A stretch of 20,021 nucleotides of DNA from Fimenecus sp052273845 (GTDB lineage Bacteria > Bacillota > Clostridia > Oscillospirales > Acutalibacteraceae): NCBI GenBank assembly GCA_052273845.1, contig DAVZHM010000031.1:1-20021 (forward strand), given 5' to 3'. The notes beneath the pieces are model-generated. The model saw only the letters and a program-made list of their open reading frames with translations. It searched no databases and had not been told where the DNA came from. Shown one piece after another: positions 14,478 to 20,021 of the stretch (position 1 is its first letter; every line of letters begins with the position of its first letter). Both the position numbers and the translations under genes were made by a program.

Positions 14478-14784
14478 ATGACCTGTACATTTTTCGGGCA
14501 TCGAAAATGCCCTAAAGAAGTCGCGCTACCACTAAAATCGACATTGGAAGACCTGATTGAAAAGCAAAATGCGGATATGTTCTATGTAGGCAACCAAGGC
14601 AATTTTGATTCAACAGTCAGGAAAATTTTGAGGCAACTGAAACCAATTTATCCGCACATAGATTACGCCGTAGTATTCGCTTATATGCCGTGCCGAAAGA
14701 ATACGGTTGACGGGGCAGACTTTTCGGATACGATTTTCCCTTGCGAACCGGAAAATACACCACCGAAATACGCCCCAAGAAGAC
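14478..14784 (+). pseudogene. 3'-truncated SLOG-family (DUF1273/YpsA-like) gene
   Basis: From the ATG at 14478 (GGAGG ending 5 bases upstream; an in-frame ATG at 14460 has no such site) the product starts MTCTFFGHRKCPKE and continues FYVGNQGNFDSTVRK, IDYAVVFAYMP and ENTPPKYA. These are the conserved early and middle blocks of SLOG-superfamily proteins of about 180 residues, which have a Rossmann-like nucleotide-binding fold. After PPKYA (about residue 99) the expected second half is absent. The frame runs into the araC terminator at 14785 and then through antisense araC to 14974, adding about 65 unrelated residues. The 3' half appears deleted, so the gene is probably inactive although promoter and operator look intact. 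Confidence 0.7.
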
Positions 14785-14811
14785 AAAAAACCGCCATCAA
14801 CGGCGGTTTTT
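14785..14811. terminator. Bidirectional terminator between the SLOG remnant and araC
   Basis: AAAAAACCGCC-ATCAAC-GGCGGTTTTTTT is a textbook rho-independent hairpin with U-runs in both directions. It lies about 33 bases after the araC-type stop codon and inside the extended open frame of the SLOG remnant. Confidence 0.9.
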
Positions 14812-14843
14812 TTATTTTGGATTTGGCAACTTTTAAACGAATA

Positions 14844-15683
14844 TTAGCAATCCTTGCGGTATTTCAAAGGAGAAACGCCATAGAGTTTTTTGAATGCTTT
14901 GGAAAAAACCAACGGGTCGCGGTAACCGCAGGAATAGGAAATATCCTCAATGGAATAATTGGTGGCTTTTAAAAGTTCACAGGCGCGTTCCAAACGGAAG
15001 TTGCTCAAATACTTTTGCGGGGAAATCCCCAAATGGTCCTGAAACAGTGTGAACAAATAACTGCGGTTTAGTCCGACATATTCGGAAATGTCGGATACAT
15101 TGATCCCGTTAGAATAATTATCGCGGATAAATTCAATCGCTTTTTTAATGTAATAATTCTGCTTGCTGTCGTCCTCCGCCTTTTTGCCGCGGCGCGTCAC
15201 TTCGGACGAAACAATGGAAAAGAATTTGCACAAAAGCCCTTGGAGCGCGAACTCGTTTTCAATCCCCAAGGTGTTGTGTTTGAGCATTTCCATCACGATT
15301 TGTTTGAGTTCTATCCCCTTCGTAATGGAAAACACGGGTTTTTTCGCGCCCAACAGTTTCATTTCGCGCAAATATTCCTCTGCCTTGTCGCCGTCGAACC
15401 CAACCCAAAGGTAAGTCCAGGGTTGTTCCGAATCTGCCTGATAATGCGCGCGGACATTCGGCTCAATCAAAAACGCCTCGCCTTTGGAAATGCTGTAATG
15501 CTGATTGTTGACGGAAAACTCGCCCTTTCCGCTTAAAACATAGTGCAGAACATAGTGGTTTTTGACCGCGGGGCCGAAACTGTGCCCTGTTTCGCATTCC
15601 TCATACCCGCAATAGCAAAGGCGGAAATCGTTGAATTTAACATTGTTCAGTTTGATTTGACAAGCGTTTTCCACACTCTGCAC
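14844..15683 (-). CDS. AraC-family transcriptional regulator with N-terminal cupin
   Basis: This regulator of about 280 residues has an N-terminal cupin-like sensing domain (HYVLHYVLSGKGEF, then ISKGEAFLIEPN) and a C-terminal AraC double helix-turn-helix (from NYSNGINVSDISEYVGLNRS to the signature DISYSCGYRDPLVFSKAFKK and GVSPLKYRK). Such proteins usually bind a sugar and activate neighbouring sugar genes. The frame is open from an ATG at 15722, but that codon overlaps the likely promoter at 15713-15741. A GTG at 15683 lies 6 bases after GGGGAG, so it is the better start. It lies directly downstream of the tailed GPH transporter on the same strand, which is its most likely target. Confidence 0.85.
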   Translation of the reverse strand: MQSVENACQIKLNNVKFNDFRLCYCGYEECETGHSFGPAVKNHYVLHYVLSGKGEFSVNNQHYSISKGEAFLIEPNVRAHYQADSEQPWTYLWVGFDGDKAEEYLREMKLLGAKKPVFSITKGIELKQIVMEMLKHNTLGIENEFALQGLLCKFFSIVSSEVTRRGKKAEDDSKQNYYIKKAIEFIRDNYSNGINVSDISEYVGLNRSYLFTLFQDHLGISPQKYLSNFRLERACELLKATNYSIEDISYSCGYRDPLVFSKAFKKLYGVSPLKYRKDC

Positions 15684-15712
15684 CACACTCTCCCCTATAA
15701 TTTTACGCAAAT

Positions 15713-15741
15713 AGCATACCATATTCCGCCGTATTTTTCAA
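15713..15741 (-). promoter_or_regulatory. Promoter of the AraC-type regulator gene
   Basis: TTGAAA (15736-15741) and TATGCT (15713-15718) on the minus strand are 17 bases apart. The implied transcription start near 15706 supports the GTG start at 15683 over the upstream ATG. Confidence 0.5.
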
Positions 15742-15779
15742 GTCTAAATCCACGAAGTGCCACACACGCGTATTACGCA

Positions 15780-15812
15780 CAAAAAATGCGGGGTATCTTC
15801 ATGATGCCCCGC
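15780..15812 (-). terminator. Terminator of the tailed GPH transporter gene
   Basis: Read leftward, GCGGGGCATC pairs with GATACCCCGC (one mispair) around a 5-base loop and is followed by ATTTTTT. It begins 12 bases after the transporter stop codon and separates it from the AraC-type gene. Confidence 0.85.
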
Positions 15813-15824
15813 GAACGATTTACG

Positions 15825-18344
15825 TTATTTGCGTTTTCTTTTTGCGGCTTTTTCCGCTTTGATTTTTGCGTTGAGCGCATCTTCTTCCTGTTTGAGACGC
15901 GCTGCTTCTGCGGCGGCTTGTGCCACGGCAAGTTCGTGACGCGCTTTGGCATCATCGTACATCGCGGCAATTTCATCAAAGTGCTTGTAATTTTCTTCCT
16001 GTTTGATGAGTTTTTCCGCATCGAGATACGGTTTTGCGGCACGGTTGAAATATGCGTGGCGATCCATTTCCGCTTTGGAATTTTGACGCGCTTTTTTGCG
16101 TTCAATCTGCACGGCGTCAATTTCCGCTTTAATGGATTTTGCTTTTGCGCCGTCATGCGCTTTCTTGGCGATTCGCTGTTCCATATAAAGGGCTTTCAAC
16201 TTATCGTCGCAAGCGTCCTCATCGGCAAAATACCCTTCGAGCACCGCAAAATCGGGTTTCTCGAATTTCGCGTCGCCTTTGAAGTATTTGTCCACCGCTT
16301 TGCGGGCGCTGATTTTTTTCTTGGCAACTTCCACGGAGAATTTGCGCAGTTCTTTTTCCGCCTCTGTGGTTTTGGGCATCGCCTTAGCCGCGGCAAGTTC
16401 CGCACGCAAATCCGCCATATCGGCATTGCGCAAACCGGCAAGTCCTGCGGAATATACTTTTTGGTAAACCGAAACCTGATGTTTCATAAGGTCGGTAGAG
16501 AATTTGTCCAACTCATCGCAAACGAACTTGGAAATTTCGATTTCCTCATTTTGTTCCAAAGCCGCGCGATATGCTTTTTTCGCCGCTTTTTTCGCCGCCT
16601 TACCCTGCACGGATTTATAATCCTTTTTGCTGACTTCGGCAGGCACAAGGGCAGCGTTGGTTCTTGCGTCACGAATCAAATCAATCGCTTCGACCAATTT
16701 GCCGTCGTCCAAAGCGCCGTTGCCGTAGTCCTCAAACAACGCGCGGACTTGCAACACGCGCACAACGGATTTCTGCTTCTTTTCGTTGAAATCGTACCAG
16801 AAATACGGAACAACATTCATCAATGCACCGACTGCCGAAATGATAATCAACACATGCAACAGGTTTGTTAAGATGTTCGGGTCATACAGTGCGGAGAACG
16901 CGTTGTTGTAGTTGTCCTGCCCGTTTGCCAGCTGCTCTGTCAAAATCTGCCCGACGGTTTTGCCGTCGCCGAGCATACGGTTAAGAATTTCGGGATTTGC
17001 GGTAACTACCGCGGCGTTCGTTTTGGTGATGCCGCCTTTTTCATAGATAATCGGCAAAACAGAGGACGTTGCAAGTGCAATCACCGTACCGATGGTCGCA
17101 ACTGCCGAGAACATACCGTCAATGCGTTCGCCGGTTTTGTATTGCTGATAGTCGCGGATATCCGCTTGAATGGCGGGGTTGAGAATGTGTGCAAACGAAC
17201 CCATAAAGGCGTTCAAATACAAACAACCCATCACAAGCCAAATGGTCAAATTGCTGATTTCAGCCGTAAAGGGCAGCATCATCAAAATGAATGCGATGTT
17301 GAACAGGTTGGTGACAACCAAAACCGCCTTTTTGCCCCATTTGCGAATACAGAACGGCGCAAACAACATGCCCCACAAAGACGCGTTGCCGTACACGGTA
17401 ACCACAAGACCGTAAACATTACCGCTGCACGCACCGCCGTAGTTGTAAAGCCAGCTTAAAATATTGGCGTAGGAACTTTCCAAGAAGCCAATCCAACCGG
17501 CAAGGGAGATAATCCAGAAATATTTGTTTTTGGCAACTTCACGAAGCGCATCAAAAAACTTAATCTGCACAACGTGCGTTCTTGCCTGCACGATTTTTTC
17601 CTCGGTGTATTTGTAAACCACAATGCAAAGCAAAATGCCCAACACGCCCAAAATGGGATACAGCAATCTATACACGCGAATATCGGTTGTGTTCGTGTGG
17701 AAAACGTTTTGCGCAATAATCGGCGTAAAGAGGTTGACCAATGTCGGCGCAAAAGAATACACGATACTTTTTACGGAAGAAACATCGGCTCTTTCCTGCG
17801 AGTTGGGAGAAAGCACGTGAATCAGGTTCTCATAAGCATCATAGAAGAAATAATAGAAGAAGTGCAACAGCAGGTTTAAAACCATAATAATGGCGCACTT
17901 GGCAACATATGCCCTTGTTTCGCCGAACCATGTGCCCACACCGACAATGGATTCCAATTTATTGTACGGGAACCACACCATCAAAATACAAATCAATGCC
18001 GTCGGCAACGCCATGGAAACGATGTACGGTCTGTATTTCCCCGCTTTGTTTCGCGTGTTGTCAATGATGTTTGCACGAATCCCCGTCAACGGGATGTTGG
18101 CAAGCACTGCAACAACATACATCACATACATATCGGTCGCGTCGACGCCCAATGTACTCGAAATGAGGGTGTTGCCCGTTGCCAGCAAGCATGCCGTGCC
18201 GAGCGTAATAATCATATACGCACCGATACCGCCGCCGGAATACGCGGCAATTTCGCGGAAAGGCATATACCTTCCTGCCATAGGCGTTTTCCAATATGTA
18301 CGAATATTGGAAATGCCGTTTTTCGCCTTTTGAACCAAATTCAT
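15825..18344 (-). CDS. GPH-family MFS transporter with a long charged C-terminal tail
   Basis: This 839-residue protein has two parts. Residues 1 to about 518 form a GPH-type symporter with about 12 membrane segments; it starts with WKTPMAGRYMPFREIAAYS and includes NTRNKAGKYRPYI and DIRDYQQYKTGERIDG, the family's loop and C-terminal-half motifs. From about 520 to 839 the protein is hydrophilic, rich in Ala, Lys and Glu, predicted largely helical with coiled-coil character, and ends KAAKRKRK. Known GPH members are about 450-500 residues; some carry a IIA-like domain at the C-terminus, but this tail shows no PTS IIA His motif. The ATG at 18344 has GGGAGG 7 bases upstream. An AraC regulator follows, so a carbohydrate substrate is likely. 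The tail's role is unknown. Confidence 0.85.
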   Translation of the reverse strand: MNLVQKAKNGISNIRTYWKTPMAGRYMPFREIAAYSGGGIGAYMIITLGTACLLATGNTLISSTLGVDATDMYVMYVVAVLANIPLTGIRANIIDNTRNKAGKYRPYIVSMALPTALICILMVWFPYNKLESIVGVGTWFGETRAYVAKCAIIMVLNLLLHFFYYFFYDAYENLIHVLSPNSQERADVSSVKSIVYSFAPTLVNLFTPIIAQNVFHTNTTDIRVYRLLYPILGVLGILLCIVVYKYTEEKIVQARTHVVQIKFFDALREVAKNKYFWIISLAGWIGFLESSYANILSWLYNYGGACSGNVYGLVVTVYGNASLWGMLFAPFCIRKWGKKAVLVVTNLFNIAFILMMLPFTAEISNLTIWLVMGCLYLNAFMGSFAHILNPAIQADIRDYQQYKTGERIDGMFSAVATIGTVIALATSSVLPIIYEKGGITKTNAAVVTANPEILNRMLGDGKTVGQILTEQLANGQDNYNNAFSALYDPNILTNLLHVLIIISAVGALMNVVPYFWYDFNEKKQKSVVRVLQVRALFEDYGNGALDDGKLVEAIDLIRDARTNAALVPAEVSKKDYKSVQGKAAKKAAKKAYRAALEQNEEIEISKFVCDELDKFSTDLMKHQVSVYQKVYSAGLAGLRNADMADLRAELAAAKAMPKTTEAEKELRKFSVEVAKKKISARKAVDKYFKGDAKFEKPDFAVLEGYFADEDACDDKLKALYMEQRIAKKAHDGAKAKSIKAEIDAVQIERKKARQNSKAEMDRHAYFNRAAKPYLDAEKLIKQEENYKHFDEIAAMYDDAKARHELAVAQAAAEAARLKQEEDALNAKIKAEKAAKRKRK

Positions 18345-18378
18345 TCAGAAACCTCCCATATTTTTATACAGCTTTTAA

Positions 18379-18407
18379 AGTTTAACACAAAAGATTTTTT
18401 TCTTCAA
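18379..18407 (-). promoter_or_regulatory. Promoter of the tailed GPH transporter gene
   Basis: TTGAAG (18402-18407) and TAAACT (18379-18384) on the minus strand are 17 bases apart. An AAAAAAATTTTTTT tract at 18411-18424 lies immediately upstream of the -35, as an UP element would. Confidence 0.6.
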
Positions 18408-18642
18408 CCGAAAAAAATTTTTTTATTCCGAAAATGCAGACAAAACAGGAAGTTTCGTGAAAACCCACAAAAAAGCAGGTGCAAATTTGCCGTTTTGCCC
18501 ATAGAGTTTTTTGCGTTTTTTCCTGTGCAAGAAAAGAAACCAGACCGAACGCTGTTGTTCGGCCTATTTTGCTGTTTTATAATTACGGATTGTTAAGCGG
18601 CGCGAAATGCGATGCCGTTTTCTGCGACAAATAATTTAATAG

Positions 18643-18816
18643 TTACTTGTCACTGTTAACCGTTGTGGTTTCGGGGCTTTCCGTGCCGGCATCTATTTTG
18701 TCAGCACAACATGGCGCGCAGCTCCGAAAAAGATATCCGGTGTCCTGCACTCTGTAAATGCTGATTTGTACGATATTTTGGTCTTTTTCAATCCGAATAA
18801 CCTTATGTAGCTTTTT
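18643..18816 (-). pseudogene. Possible 3' remnant of an unidentified gene
   Basis: A minus-strand frame of about 57 codons, ending at a TAA (18643-18645), reads VIRIEKDQNIVQISIYRVQD then TGYLFRSCAPCCADKIDAG. The alternation looks like real protein (a beta-strand-rich segment followed by a Cys-containing turn), yet there is no ATG, GTG or TTG near the beginning and no ribosome binding site. It could be the tail of a deleted gene. Chance openness cannot be excluded. Confidence 0.25.
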
Positions 18817-18827
18817 TCACATTTTTG

Positions 18828-18836
18828 TGGTATCAT
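18828..18836 (+). promoter_or_regulatory. Extended -10 promoter of the YitT-family gene
   Basis: TGG directly before TATCAT (18831-18836) gives an extended -10 element; the -35 region is only T-rich. The leader to the GTG at 18867 is about 25 bases and contains the small inverted repeat CAC-ATTTTT-GTG just upstream of the -10. Confidence 0.45.
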
Positions 18837-18866
18837 TAATTCATCATTTATATAGGAGTGTTGCCG

Positions 18867-19748
18867 GTGAACCGAATTTCAGCAGAACTTAAAACCCTTC
18901 GGCTCAAAAACTTTGTAATATTACTTGTCGCAGGTTGCATCAACGCATTTGGCGTAACTGTATTTCTTGCACCTGTAAAATTGTATGACAGCGGTATCTC
19001 CGGTACATCTATGCTGCTATCACAGATAACGCCGGAATATATGTCCCTTTCTGTCTTTCTCTTAATCCTAAATATTCCGCTGTTCCTATTTGGTTTGAAG
19101 AAGCAAGGCGTTGCCTTTACTATGTATTCTATATTTGCGGTTGCAATTTACTCGCTTGGTTCATGGTTAATTACCAATATTTTGCCCATTGATGTCAGCA
19201 TGGTTTCACCGCTTGCCGGTGAGGATTTGCTCTTGTGTGCTTTATTCGGAGGCATCATTTCCGGTTGCGGAAGTGGTCTTACCATCCGATATGGCGGCGC
19301 TATTGACGGCATAGAAGTTATGGCTGTTATTTTTGCGAAAAAGCTCAACATCACCGTTGGTACATTCATAATGATATATAACGTTATCCTTTATATCATC
19401 TGTGGATTTGTTATCAACAGTTGGATACTGCCGCTTTATTCTATCGTCACCTATATGGCCGCACTGAAAACAGTAGACTTCATTGTTGAGGGTTTTGATA
19501 GAAGCAAAGAAGTTATGATTGTTACCGATAAGCCGAATGAAATCAACGAGGCTTTACTAAAAGAATTTGAGTGCGGAACAACCAAGATTGCTGCTACCGG
19601 TGGATATTCGAATGCCGACAAAACTATTATTTACTTTGTAGTAAACCGCTTTCAAATTTCAAAGATGAGAAACATTGTTCACACCATTGATCCAAAAGCA
19701 TTTGTGACGATTAGCGAAGTGGCTGATGTTTTCAAAGCAAATGATTAA
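18867..19748 (+). CDS. YitT-family membrane protein (DUF161 plus DUF2179)
   Basis: This 293-residue protein has an N-terminal membrane part of five to six segments typical of YitT proteins. FGVTVFLAPVKLYDSGISG is near the start and IISGCGSGLTIRYGGAIDGI in the middle, a Gly-rich family hallmark. The soluble C-terminal DUF2179 domain (about 215-290) contains KEVMIVTDKPNEI, GYSNADKTIIYFVVNR and FVTISEVADVF. YitT proteins are widespread in Firmicutes, but their molecular function is not established. AGGAG at 18854-18858 is 8 bases from the GTG at 18867, which is preferred to the in-frame GTG at 18858 that overlaps it. The gene is clearly more AT-rich than the iol operon. Confidence 0.88.
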   Translation: MNRISAELKTLRLKNFVILLVAGCINAFGVTVFLAPVKLYDSGISGTSMLLSQITPEYMSLSVFLLILNIPLFLFGLKKQGVAFTMYSIFAVAIYSLGSWLITNILPIDVSMVSPLAGEDLLLCALFGGIISGCGSGLTIRYGGAIDGIEVMAVIFAKKLNITVGTFIMIYNVILYIICGFVINSWILPLYSIVTYMAALKTVDFIVEGFDRSKEVMIVTDKPNEINEALLKEFECGTTKIAATGGYSNADKTIIYFVVNRFQISKMRNIVHTIDPKAFVTISEVADVFKAND

Positions 19749-20021
19749 CAATTAATGCACAGCTCCTTACTCCCCAAGCGCAACCTCCCAAGACACAAAC
19801 ATTTAACATTTATACAAACGAAAAAAGGGGCAGATTTCACGAAATAAATCGTAAAATCTGCCCCTGACATCCCAATGATTTAGTTCAAGTTCTCCCCAAA
19901 GGTCGATTTGGGGAAATGATATCTTTTGAATTTCACTTTGAAAAATGACATAACAAAACCCCGAAACCGTTCTGTTAGTGTTCATAGGGACATTTTCTGA
20001 CAGTATGTAGGTGCGGTAAAG
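19749..20021. other. Right-edge non-coding stretch with hairpins
   Basis: After the YitT stop codon no gene is supported. The stretch holds a strong leftward terminator (19821-19864) and a second hairpin CCCCAAA/TTTGGGG (19894-19900 with 19907-19913). A 60-codon open frame across the terminator is not credible as a gene. Confidence 0.45.
19821..19864 (-). terminator. Strong leftward terminator for a gene right of the window
   Basis: Read leftward, GGGGCAGATTT pairs with AAATCTGCCCC, extended by TACGA/TCGTG (one wobble) to a 16-bp stem with a loop of about 6 bases, followed by TTTTTT. No leftward gene ends between here and 20021, so the source transcript starts outside the window, or the hairpin protects against read-through facing the YitT gene. 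Confidence 0.8.

Larger units (their letters stand above)
18345..18866. other. Intergenic stretch between the divergent GPH and YitT genes
   Basis: The 522-base stretch holds the transporter promoter (18379-18407) with an A7T7 tract behind it, a small hairpin CCGAAC/GTTCGG at 18545-18562, a decayed-looking open frame at 18643-18816 on the minus strand, and the YitT promoter near 18828-18836. No other gene is supported. Confidence 0.5.

Noticed and set aside
15543..16871. A 442-codon plus-strand open frame, very rich in Phe, His and Arg
   Set aside because: It is antisense to the Lys/Glu-rich tail of the GPH transporter and part of araC; its odd composition is the mirror of AAA/GAA codons.
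19803..19985. A 60-codon minus-strand open frame at the right edge
   Set aside because: It runs straight through a strong leftward terminator and has no ribosome binding site.

Overview
The window looks like chromosomal DNA of an anaerobic gut-type Clostridia (Firmicutes), probably in or near the Oscillospirales. The evidence is strong AGGAGG-type ribosome binding sites, many TTGxxx-17-TATAAT promoters, roughly balanced base composition, and a Firmicute-like gene set. The exact lineage is an inference. Most genes lie on the minus strand.

Layout. 1-102: the first residues of a leftward gene, probably an M28 peptidase. 392-1840: a rightward GPH-family sugar symporter with a clear promoter. 1841-3007: a gene-poor stretch with a nested hairpin, short repeats, a leftward pair of small unknown ORFs and a 13-bp hairpin. 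3008-11359: a leftward myo-inositol catabolic operon in transcription order iolJ-iolC-iolB-iolD-iolE-iolA-iolG. 11536-13249: a CPA2 cation/proton antiporter with a small PII-like protein upstream on the same strand. 13327-14193: an RluA-type pseudouridine synthase, the only gene here with a housekeeping role. 14188-14784: a small XRE repressor divergent from a 3'-truncated SLOG-family gene, sharing an operator-rich promoter. 14844-18344: an AraC regulator and a second GPH transporter with an unusual cytoplasmic tail of about 320 residues. 18867-19748: a YitT-family membrane protein, visibly more AT-rich than the operon. The right edge holds a strong leftward terminator for a gene outside the window.

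How the genes work together. The iol operon encodes every step from myo-inositol to acetyl-CoA: IolG dehydrogenase, IolE dehydratase, IolD hydrolase, IolB isomerase, IolC kinase, IolJ aldolase and IolA dehydrogenase. No iolR, iolI or dedicated inositol permease is visible. The GPH symporter at 392-1840 is a possible but unproven uptake partner. iolD is split by a single-base frameshift near 7747-7750, which would break the pathway if it is real. Three of the six operon junctions carry palindromic, repeat-like inserts, while the other three are tight.

The best leads for something undescribed are the tailed GPH transporter with its AraC partner, the antiporter/PII-like pair, and the XRE/SLOG divergent module.
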